Assembly: GCA_029168955.1 (NCBI GenBank)
Contig: JAPDOI010001346.1
Location: 62,001-126,000, forward strand
Direction of reading: 5' to 3'
From: Aplectana chamaeleonis
Lineage: Eukaryota > Nematoda > Chromadorea > Rhabditida > Cosmocercidae
DNA: 64,000 nt
Shown: piece after piece, positions 46,124 through 58,100 of the stretch
How the letters are laid out: every line of letters starts with the position of its first letter
Numbering within the stretch: position 1 is the first letter of the stretch
Position numbers and translations under genes: made by a program
The notes under the pieces: model-generated
Database searches by the model: none
Seen by the model: only the letters and a program-made list of their open reading frames with translations
What the model was told of the DNA's origin: nothing

Positions 46124-49100
46124 TTAAAAGTTCCTAAAACAGAACATATCTAGAGCATGGAAGATTATTAATGCATTCTAAAACTCACAATAAATCATTC
46201 GTGGCGCTGCTTTTTGAGCCAGTTTGAGGCGGAGGCCCTCTTGTCCTTACCTAAAAAATTCTTTCGAAGCAAAGGTTATGAAAAATAATTTCTGTCACAT
46301 TTTCTGCGTGAGGCCAATGCTTTACTACGGAGCCGCTCGTAACTGACGTAGCAGCGCCCCTCGCAAAATGTGGCAATAGCCTAGACAAATTACGCCATTG
46401 TGCCAAAGTTACCCCCGATACGATGACTGAGAGGGACACATCGTTTATCAATCAACAAACTAAACGCAAGCATAACTATTATTAAAATAGTGAGAAACAC
46501 TCATACCGCGGACCCTCCAGGAGGAGGTGGAAGTAAAGGTACACTGCCGCCTACAGTGGCTGGTTGTGGACGTGTTCGAGCTGGCAGAGGCTGACCATCC
46601 GGGCCTCTCTTCTAAAATGTTGTTTCTTCGACAATTTCAAATGTATTAAGGGTAAAACTTTAGCATAACAGGTAGAGAAGCGCTTTGGGAGAAACATGCT
46701 GGGGCAGCAACAGAGAGACTATTCTGGCGACTTACAGAGCAATACTTCAGCCTGCAATGGAATATGCGGCACAAGTGTGGCAGCACCTGGGCTGAGATTC
46801 ATGAAAGCTGAACCCAGGGTCTAAGCAGGGTTTGGTTGGAAACGTTCGCAAACAAGCGATTCATCATCGCTGGGTTTGGTCAGAACTGGGCTACGCCTGG
46901 GTCCCACGTGACCGCATCTCCTATGCGGTGGTTTGGTTCGGCTTGGCTAGTTACGTTTTCGACGTGCAGAAAAATACACTGTGCAATCACGCTAAACACG
47001 AAATCCCACGACATTTTGCTTTCTCGCTGGGGTTTTTGACAAAATTCATACATTTGTCGCTTTTTTGAATTTTTCTTTCAATCGGCTAAGAACTAAGAAA
47101 ATAAGAAACAAAAAAAAACAATCAATGAACAATGGAAAAAAAATGAAAAAAGTGCTGAAAATTGTTTCGGAAACCTTAATGCGAGCGCCGCAATTACACG
47201 TCAACTCCGGCGATTCAAGACGAAACGTGTTGGTTCCGTAACCAGTCGTGATTGGCCTTTGGTGTATCGCTGATTAAATGTTGGCTACAGTTTGGTCCCA
47301 GCTGGACCAGCTAACTAAACCAAACCCTGCCGGGACCCACTGCGTTCATGAATCCCGGCCCCGGTGTCAGATAGCTCTTGGATTAAACTGCAGCGTGTGC
47401 AAACCGCTGCTCTAAGGATAGCTACTGGCTGTGCAAGGAGCTCCCCAATAAAACATCTACACGCGAAGGCCTCCATATGGTCAGTCAAGAAGCACTATGT
47501 ACTCCAGACATAGCAGATGTATATTAATGTGCTAAAGCAACCGAATCATCCGACTAGAAGAATAATGAAGGCCGCCAGAGAGAGATCTGTAAGGACGCCC
47601 TTCGCAGACGCTCCTCGTAAAATGGATGTATAGTGATGGGCAGCCTCCAAGATGGAAAGGCGTCTTCTGCGCGAGGAGCATACCCAGTTCGTTCGAGGAT
47701 ACCCTGAGAGGGCGACTCTGATTCCTATTCTGAGAGGAGTGCTACCTCGGTTTTGCGAGTCCGAGTCTCAACTCGACAGGCGAGCCATATGTGATCTGGC
47801 CTTGCTACGATGAGGTCACTCTATTCTGCTGTCTTACGTTAAGAAATCGACAATAACCGACCAGACGCATGCCTGGACAGCGGTAGTCCCGCACACGATA
47901 CGGCGCACTTCTTCTTCTTCTTCTTTGCAGCCACATAGAGGGTTTTGTCATAGGCGGAGGAACTGGGCGACCAGTAGTGGATTCGTCCATAGATCCATTG
48001 GTGTCAGCGTGGTAGGTTTCTCCGGACAGTTGAATAAATGTGCGGTATCATGGCCGACGGTACCCTAGTCCGGGCACACATCAGATTTGCTGCTGTCTAT
48101 CTTGCTGACATAAGACATTAGCATTGTAGAGTGACCACAGCGTAATGATGCGAGAGTGCATCTCGCCCTTCTTCCGAGTTGAGACTCTGAGGTGCAGACG
48201 GGGGGCGGTATATCTCCTAGTATAGGATTTATGGCCGCCTTCACAAGATGACACCGTACGAACTTGGTGTGCTCCTCGCGCAAAAGAAGGAGTCGTTCTT
48301 GCTGTGAGTCGTGCCAACTTTGCAAATTGACTTTGTTCGGAGCATCGGCGAATGGCTTTCTTATACTTCTCTCTCACGGGGTTGAGCACTCTCCACGACG
48401 GGTGATTTGGTTGCTTTATAATGTTAATGCGGAATTGCTGGGCCTGGAGCTGACAGTGCTCCTTCACTGGTAATAGACGGGTCTCAGCATGCAGGTTCCC
48501 TGATTGGGGAACTCCTTGCACATCCGGTGGCGATACGGAGAGCAGCATTTTGTACCCGTTGTATCTTTGTCCAGGAGGATTCTGAGACGAGATGCTGCCA
48601 AACCGGTGCGGCGTACTCCAGGGCGGGCTGAAGAATTGCCTTATACGTTGTGAGTATAGTCTCCTTGCTGGTACCCCACGAAGTGCTGCCCATGGCCCTG
48701 AGAACGTTGAGCTTAGCTTTAACGACTGCCTGCTTCTGCTCGGTATTCTTATGAAACTTCAGTGACGGATCGAGCACAAGACCGAGCAGCTTTGGAAAGC
48801 GAGCAGCAGGCAAACGGTCTCCATCCCACACGACATCCGGATGAGCGCTGTGCTCGGATGGGTCCGTCGTGAGAACGGACACTGACGACTTGGCTGCAGA
48901 GATCCTTAGCATCTTGCGGTCGAAGAAGCTCTTCAGTGTGATCAGGTATTCGTTGATCTTATTGGCGGCCACCAGTAAGTCCCGATCTCGACACATGATT
49001 GTTATGTCATCAGCATACGCGACGACCTTGATGTCCGGTGGAGGCTCAGGCATATCTTCGAGGTACAGACCGAGGAGGGTTGGCGATAGAACCCCGCCCT

Positions 49101-52100
49101 GAGGGACTCCAGCTGCCATAGGAATACTGTTGGAGACATGGTTCTGAAACATGACTCTTGCCCGCCGACCTTTAATAAAGGCCGATATCCAGCGCTTCTG
49201 CCAAGATGGTATTGACGACTCCAGTATGTTGCTTGACAGGACTCCAAGGTTAACCGTATCAAATGCCTTGGTGAGATCCAACGCAACAGCTACAGTTCTC
49301 AATGGCTTGTTTAAGTTGAACCCGTCGATAGCAAAGCTGGTAATTTCTAGCAACGCCGTAGTTGTGGAATGTAGCCTCCTGAACCCATGTTGAAACAACT
49401 GCTTCTCGTTGTGCTCCGCTAGATCCTTGACAATGAGCTTTTCGGCCACCTTGGCGAAAGGTGACATCAAGCTAATAGGACGATACCGATGACTGAGGTT
49501 TGCCAGGCTTGGGCAACCGGATGACGTTGGCTGTCTTCCAGTTTTGCGGAATAGTGCAAGAGCTGAACGAAGTGTTAATCATATCAACGATGAGCGGAAG
49601 GATCTCAGTCGGGAGTTTCTTCAGTGCAGCAGGACAAATGCCGTCCGGACCGACAGCTTTGGAGTTCCGCATGTCCTTTATAATCTTCTCTACTTGCGCC
49701 ACAGTGTACGCATCGGCCGTGCTCATGAGCGGGAGGCGGCACAGCTCTCTTGCTGTCACTCTATTTTGCGGACCTCGCCTTGTACTCGTGACGAATAAAC
49801 TTTTACCGAGAGAGTAGGCGGCTTCCTTTCTTGACTTGGAAACGTTATTACCGAACTCAATAGTGGAGATGGTGGCTGGCAAGCTCTTTCCCGATAGTTT
49901 CCGAAGCACCTTCCAAGTAGCTCCACTGTCCGTCTTGAAATTCAACTGTACTGTGAATTTTTCCCACTGTTCTTTCTTGTGCTGGTCGAGATCTTTTCTG
50001 ATCTCACCATCCAGCTGAGTGACGACAGGATCTAGATGGTCAACTGCTCTTCTGGCATTTCTAGTCGATTTTCTGAAGAATTTCTCTGGTGACGTTTGGA
50101 TAGAACGTCTCAACTCGGCCAACAGGGATAGCCGCCTTCATGGCCCTGCCAATTGCATCAGATAAGTGATGCTCCTTCTGGTGCACATTGCCATTCCACG
50201 GGTAATCAGCCGCTAGGCGTAGCGCAACCTCACTGAATAGGCACCAGTCTGCTTGGCCTAAATTGAGATAAGAACGTTGACGAACACCAGAATAAGGAGC
50301 AAGAGAATTTGAGAGATCGATGTGCACAAAGACGGGAACATGATCACTAGACAATGTTGTTGAGGTAGACCATGAGCAAGCGTTGGAAAGGTTGGAAGAG
50401 ACAAGAGTTTTGTCTGGGCTAGAAGATCGGCCGTTGGCAGTGAGACGAGTGGGCTGATCATAGTTTAAGATGACCAGGTCGCCCTCCTCAGCCCATTCTT
50501 CGACTTCTTCTCCTCTAGCATCAGAACCAAGGGACGAGCAGAAGGTGTGGGCATTAAAGTCGCCCGCGAAAACAACTGATGATGAGAGGGAATAATCGTT
50601 GAGTTGTTTGAGAAGAGGAATGGGATTGTAGGAGGAGGGGCATGAGGTGGTAGGGGGAATATATATGTTGAAAAGAGAAAGGGGTGTTTTAAGAGGGAGA
50701 TGGATTGGAAGGTACTCGAGAGTACCATCCGTGGGGGTGTTTGGTATGAGGTGGAAGGGGAGAGATGATGAAACAAAGGTTGAAACCCCTCCGCCAAGAG
50801 CTGACCTTGCAGCATGGAAGGCAGTGTAGCCCGGGATATTAGGATGAGGATAGGTAGGGGATGGAGAGAGCTTGGTTTCTTGAACCATGATCACGTCTGG
50901 ATGGTAAGTACGTGCGAAGAGAGAGAGCTCAGAAAGTTTGGCACGAAGGCCGTTGAGATTGATATGTGCAATGGAAGGAGGGCGATTTGAGGAAGAGGAA
51001 TCAGAGTTGGTAGGTGAAGAGCATAAAACACAGCGAAAAGCAGAGTTATAATGCCTCACAGAACTGAGACCCGAACAGGAGAGATGCACCCACCTTTGGC
51101 ATCCGAAGCACTGGACGCTAGTATGTCTCCAGTTAACATCATTGCCGCACGTGGCGCATAGGTACTTCTGAGCGGGTTCAAGATTCCTCGCCACGCCGGC
51201 CCTTAGCAGGAGAATCCGAAGGAGAGACGCGGCCGGCCAGCACCTCTCCCATGACAAAAACCCTCTTCGCGGAGGGGGTGACGTCGGTTTGCATAGAGGT
51301 GATCTTCTTTCCTCCACACTGCCACGGCGCGAACGTACGACATCTCGGCAGCGCACTTATTCATTTGCCCGAAGAAACCTTCCTTAAAGGCTGTGTTCAC
51401 GATAAATATCACACAGAGTTCGACCCAAAAACGACGTTTTTGGTAGTGTGGAAACTAATAGTGAAGAAACAGCGAAGAAAAACGTTCAGAATAAGCTAAA
51501 ATAACGGTTTACAACGTTCAGGATGGACGAGCTTACTGGCCCTGCTAGTTTCCGCAGACGCTTAGCAAGCAAGCGCTAATAGCAAAGTGTGCGCGAATCG
51601 ATCAGGCTGGACGCGGCAGAGTTGCTTGACAAAATGCCATTGAAAACGTGCGCGGCGCCACAAGCTCCTCCGAATGGGGGGGGGGGTGGACCGGGATAGG
51701 AAGGCGCAACGGGATGACTTTCAAAGCTGCTTTTTTAGATTTCTAATCCGTTTTCGCTGATTTTTTCGACCCTATCCCCTCCAGCATCTGCAAACTAAGG
51801 GTTTCATACTGAAACCTCCCAAACGAGATTTATCGTGGACACTGCCTTTAACACAATGGACCTTTGGACGAATCCTGTAATGGACGCCCGGAGCCTCAAC
51901 CTAAGACAAAAAACCACTTCGAGGCTGCAGAAGAAGAAAGAGAAAGCGCTTAGGATAGCACACGCTCCAGCTTCTTCTTGTTGTTGAAGACAACCTACAT
52001 GCCCAAGTGTGCAAGAAACGCCTCGTGTTCAGTTAGAACGTTTAAAAAAGCTGACAACTCACTCCTATATTAATGGAGATGGTCTGACCCTCTTTGAAGG

Positions 52101-55100
52101 CAAGATCGAGACTTGGCTGGTCTACACTGCTCGCTTGCTCGAACTCAGCCGACTTCTCGATATACTTGAAGTGATCCTAAAAAACTGATATTGGAACAAT
52201 CTCGCGATAACATTAAATGTGGCCCTGAGTCAATCCAAGTTCGACATGGTTGACAGCAGCAGAGGATCCGAGATGCTCAACCTACGCGTGGTGGATCTGT
52301 GGAGTCGACTACCAAGATCAAGGAGACTCATCAAACGGGCATCAACAACTCCACGAGGAGTTTTTTCTGTATGGGAGTGCAAATGGCTGGTTGCTGCACT
52401 CCTTCGTATTCTGTTGTTACGAGCTGGCATTGAGTGGAACCCGTGACCGAGAAGCAAGACTCCACGTTATCCCTGTCTTCACTGTGGATTATCTGCTCAA
52501 CATGCAAGCCTTCAGTGCGGTGGTTGCATCGGCTGGGTACATCTCAAATGTCCGGGGTTGACCGGCTATAATGACTATGCTGATGCTTACTGTTGTATAA
52601 CTTGCTCTAACTCTCCCCCTAGTGTTCCTCTTCATAGTCTAGACATTTTTCAACTTAACATCAATGACCTGCGTGCCAAACTTGCTGAACTCACATTATA
52701 CATTGAACGCTTTCATCCAGATGTCATCCTCCTTCAGGAGACAAAACTTAGCCCAACATCCACCCTACCCCGCCTTCCCGGTTATACATCGTACCACCTT
52801 CCCCGCACATCCCATGGTGGTGGCGTTTCCACATTTGTAAAATCCACCATACCCTCTCACCCTACTCCTATTCCTAATGATAATGTTGTAGAATGTATCG
52901 GTGTTCATGTTGTATTGCAAAGTTGCCCCATGGATATTGTTATTATTTATATTCCCCCTTCCTCCTCATGTCCTAATTCGTTTGACCCCACTCCATTTTT
53001 ACATTCTGTACACTCTGCCCTCCCTTGATCTTCTGATGTAATGACTGGCAATTTTAATGCTCACTCTTCATCCTGGTTCTCCTCTCTAGATCCTGATGAC
53101 AGAGGTGAACTACTTGAGCTTTTTGCTGAGGATTGTGACCTTGTTGCCATTAACGAGGACGCCCCCACTCGCCTTCCTTCCACAGGCAGGCCGTCCTCTC
53201 CGGATGTCAATTTGTATCATCTTCTCTTGCTGTTTCTTGTAACTGGTCCACTGCTATAGCTATGGCCAGCGATCATGTACCCATATGTGCTTCATTGGAT
53301 TTGTCTCTCAATAGTAATCTCGCACCTTTCTTTGGCTCTCGTAGCAAACTGTATACCAACTATCGTAAGGCTAACTGGGACCAGTTCAAGGAGGTGTTAC
53401 TCAGCCGGGTAGCCTGCTATCCGCTTACCGGCTCCGTTCATGAAAAGGAAAAATTCATCGCTGACGCCATATGCAGTGCCTTTCGCCATTCCTACAGGGC
53501 GTGTGAGAATGTTTCATCCCAACGTTCCCAAGGATTTTCTGGAGCTGATCGAATTACGGGACGAGAAGCGCCGAGCTGATCCTGCGGATCCCAGTATTCA
53601 ACAACTATCAGATGAGATCACCAAAAAGCTTAATGATTATATCCGGACGCGGTGGATGGAGTTCACTGAATCTTTGAATTTCTCAACTGATGCAAAGAAG
53701 ACCTGGAGCAATCTTAAGCGGTTGTCTGGGAAGAAATTGGCAGCGGACCGCAACATGCTTGAGTTCCCTTCGGGAAAATTTGAGTCCGGCTTTAAGGCTG
53801 CATTTCGACTTGAAAAACACTTTGCTTCAGCGACGTCACGCCGTGATCGATCCAACAGGCTCACTCTCCGGTCTATAAGGAAGCTCAGCCGACAAGACGT
53901 ACCTGCCATAACTGCCTCTGAGATGTCTTCCCTCATCAAGTCCATAAAGAGCTCGATAGCCGAAGGACCCGACGGCGTGTCAGCCGTCCATCTCAAGCAC
54001 TTGCCGGAGCAGTTCCTCGGATTACTTTGTGATCTAGTCTACTCGTCTTTCAGCTCAGGTGTCATTCCCACTAGATGGAAGCAAGTAATTGTTCTGCCAA
54101 TCCTCAAGCCTGGCAAACCAGAAGATCAAGCAACTTCGCATCGACCCATCTCCCTTTTGTCCCCTATTGCTAAGTTAGCGGAGAAATTCATCAACCCGCA
54201 CCTCCAAGAAGCATTACGTCATAACTTGCATTAACATGGCTTCAAGAAGGCGCACTCTACCATGACGGCACTCACGTCCCAGCTGGTAGAAGTATAGTCG
54301 TGGCGGTTGACTTAACCGCTGCCTTCGATAACTTCAGTATCCCACTGCTGTCCAAATCGATCCTGGACTCTACTATTCCTGACTGGTGCAAAAGATGGAC
54401 AGATAACTTTGTCAAAAATCGTTCCGTTCGTGTGAATTTTGATGGACACTTATCGAAGTCTGTGCCCCTGAAGGCAGGCGTTCCACAAGGAAGAGTTTCA
54501 TCTCCCAGCCTGTTTTCTTTGTATCTGTCTGATGTGCCGAAGCCATCATCAAACATCCACTTATGTCTATATGCGAATGACATCACCATTATTTGTACTG
54601 ACCCTGTCATCGATCGAGCCACTGCTGAGATGAATAAATACCTCGTCAGTCTGGCTAAGTTCCTGGAAACGAAGCAGTTAAAGGTCTCTCTAATCAAGTC
54701 CAGCGTTACTTTGTGCACTACAGCGACTGCTGAACACAAGCTGCATCCCAATGTTCTTTGGGAAGGAAATATGCTGCCCTTATCAAAACACCCTCGACTT
54801 CTCGGTGTATTCCTGGACCCGTCACTACGTTTTCATGAAAACACACGAGTTCGAGCTGCTGCTGCCAACACACGTAACAACATTCTACGTTCGCTGGCAG
54901 GCGCTACATGGGGCAGCTCTAAGGAAATTTTGAGAACCACCTACAGGGCTATGGTGCAGCCGGTGCTGGAATATGGAGCCCCAGTTTGGTCAAGACACCT
55001 GTCGGAAGCCTCTTGGAGCAAGCTTCAGCGTGCACAGAACACTGCTCTACGCGTGATCACTGGATGCCCTAGATCCACACCGGTACCTCACCTACATGAA

Positions 55101-58100
55101 GAGTGTTCGCTACTACCTGTAAAGCAGCATTGTGAACTCCAGTCGCAGCAGTTCCATGTTGGCATTATAAGGAATTCCACACACCCTAATTTCCCATTAC
55201 TGTCATCTGGTCCCCATTTCCGACATATACGCTCGTCACTTCATGCTGCAATCTCTGTCTTGGATCGTCAACGTTGGGCGACGTCGGAGCTCAATCGCGT
55301 CAGACTGCTGCAAATGGAGCACACCCGATTCGTCAGAGAATACCTTTCCAATGCTCCCCTAAATCCAATACTTGGTGACGTGCCCCCGATCGATAGCAGC
55401 GAATCGGACCTACCCAGACGTACACGCGTCATCCTGGCAGGTCCACGATGTGGACACTCCTAATACCTCAAGGCCTTCATCCATAATCGACTCGTCGATC
55501 CCTGACGAATGTCCTGACTGCCACAACCCAGGTCATGATTCATTTCATTTATTTTCATGTCCTGCAATGCCGACTTCTCTAACAGTTATGGATATGTGGA
55601 AGAACCCGTGCGATGTGGCTGCCTTTTTACACCTATGAAGAGAAGCTCTATGTGGCCGATAAGAAGAAGACAGCAGCAGATGGGAACAATATCGTCTTCT
55701 TCTTCTTCTTTGCAGCCACGTCGAGAGTTTTGTCATAGGTGAGGAACTGGGCGACCAGTAATGGATTCGTCCATAGGTCCATTGTGGTCAGTAGACTTGG
55801 GACCGAATCGAATAATTATTCGAATAATATTCGAATAATTCGAATATTCGAGTATTCGAATATTCGATTCATTCGGGAATTTCAATTTTGGGGTTTATTC
55901 GAATATTCGATTTATTCGGGAATTTAAAATTTGGATTTATTCGAATATTCGATTTATTCGAAAATTTAAATTTTGGATTTATTCGAATATTCGATTTATT
56001 CGAGAATTTCAATTTTGGATTTATTCGAATATTCGATTTATTCGAGAATTTAAAATTTGGATTTATTCGAATATTCGATTTATTCGAGAATTTAAAATTT
56101 GGATTTATTCGAATATTCGATTTATTCGAAAATTTAAATTTCGGATTTATTCGAATATTCGGAAAAAGTGCCTCACATTCGAATTAGACAAGACCTATTT
56201 CCTTTGAAACAGAAACCCTTCAAAGAATCTTTTGCAAATTGAGCTATCCATTTTGTGAGTAACATTTCCGCTGTTCGTTCTTGTGTGCAGGTCTCCCGTT
56301 GCGCGCTGTACACAAGCACCAACATGCATATTGATTAAGGGCGGTGCTATCCGAAGTTGCCGCAACAGGCTGGACAGGTACCCAGAAAAATCAAAACAAG
56401 TTACTTGTAATATAACTGTAACTTACTTGAATGTCTCAAGTAACTTACATTTATATTACATGTAACATACATTTATGTTACATGCAACTTAAATTTATAT
56501 TACATGTAAGTTACACTTATGTTACATGTAACTTACATTTATATTTTCATTATGAAGGCCATAACGTGACGCAGACGACACGCGACGCAGAGAGCGTGTT
56601 CCAGACCACAAACTACGCGAAAAAATGCTGTGCAGGGCCTTCCATGCTGGTGTGGGGCCAAATTACCTCAAACTGGGGTAGTTGAACCAACATCAGCCAG
56701 TCGTAAGCCTGACCCGCGAGTGCGTCGTACATTTCCCTTGGAAACATCTTTTGGTCGATTTAAGTTACTTGCGACTTATATTGTGCCGTTTGAGTTACAT
56801 GGAACATATCGGAGGCGCACTGCACCCAGTATCCTCTCAGAAATCGAAAACAAGTTACTTGTAATATATCTAAGCTGATGTAAGTTACCTGCGACGTATC
56901 TCGAGCCATTTAAGTTGGGGCCTCCTAAACAGGCAGCGGCGACCGTTTATCCCATCGTTTTTAGCACTGAATACGCAAGAAGTTGGCAAGTTCAAACTTG
57001 TTGAAACTCGCAGAGCATTTCTACTGGCAAAACAATGAGATGGAACACGTATGGATAAACAGTCGCTGCTGCCTGTTTAAATTTTCTCATTTAAGTTACA
57101 TGCAACATATCGACAGGAAACCGCTGGCAATTCGCCTCCAAAATGTTACCTGTAACTTAAATGGCACAATAAAAGTCGCAAGTAACTTTACATCGGCTTA
57201 GATATGTTACAAGTAACTTGTTTCAGGTTTTTATGTTACAAGTAACTTGTTTTCGGGCTTTTATGTGACAAGTAACTTGTTTTCATTTTTCTGAGTAGCC
57301 GTCGCCCATTGGCGCTGGGCCGCCTCCGCGAAATCAATAGTGTGTTCTCCTGCTCCCATTATTTTAGGCCGTCGCCGCCGTAATGGTGGATAGAGGGTAT
57401 CCACGAAAGTGTGGCTGCCCCCTGTCCCCATTGTGGGAGCTAGTTACAGTTCACCTCCGCACTGCCGTTCAGTCCGTAAAGTGCACCTGATTGCGAAATC
57501 GTGTTGCGGCGCGGTTGAGAGTATTCTCGAACAAGCGATGGGGATCACCCGGGCGCTTTGCCTCTGGTGCCCGAGTGATCTCACCGCCCGGGTGATTCCA
57601 CATCCCTGTCTGAGGATACTCGCAAACCGCGCCGCAGCACGATTCTCGCAATCAGCGCTAACTTTGCGGACTGAACGGCAATCTGAAGTTAACTGTAAGC
57701 CAATCTCCTCCGATTTTCAACCTCCGTCACTGGTCTCCTTTCTTTGAATTTCGTAATTGATTCTGTATACACTTATACGAAACGCAAATATAAGAATTAA
57801 ACATGAGAAGCGAAGACAAGTTATGCAACTCAAACTCACACTCTGCAGAAATTTCTCTCGCCGCGCTTTTTCTCGTCTTCTTATCGAATACTCTGCTATC
57901 TTGATGCTCATCACCTTTTCGAATAATTTGCTTTGAGGCAATATGTGTATCGTCGATCACTGGGCGAGAGATAGCCGCGACGCAGCGACCTAACTTGATA
58001 TCACTTGATCGATGTTCATGACCATCATTACCTCCTCGCTTGAGTGCGTGCCACTTGTGTTCGTCGCAGCGATCTCTCAGCCACCATCGGCATGGAATTC

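Larger units (their letters stand above)
46670..51945 (+). mobile_element. LINE D: 5'-truncated LINE carrying three insertions
   Basis: The same LINE type as A and B, present in four plus-strand pieces that align end to end with the LINE 3' third: 46670-46788, about 47362-47902, 51351-51387 and 51852-51945 (ending in an AGAAGAAAGAG tail). The gaps are a MITE (46789-47361), LINE B (47911-51350, opposite strand) and a TTAA-type MITE (51388-51847). It lies in the NECAP intron between exons 52063 and 46611 and contains many stops. Confidence 0.88.

Noticed and set aside
55888..56187. 99-codon [11 protein letters not shown] repeat protein
   Set aside because: It is a 42-bp DNA tandem array inside a transposable element; there is no other sign of coding.
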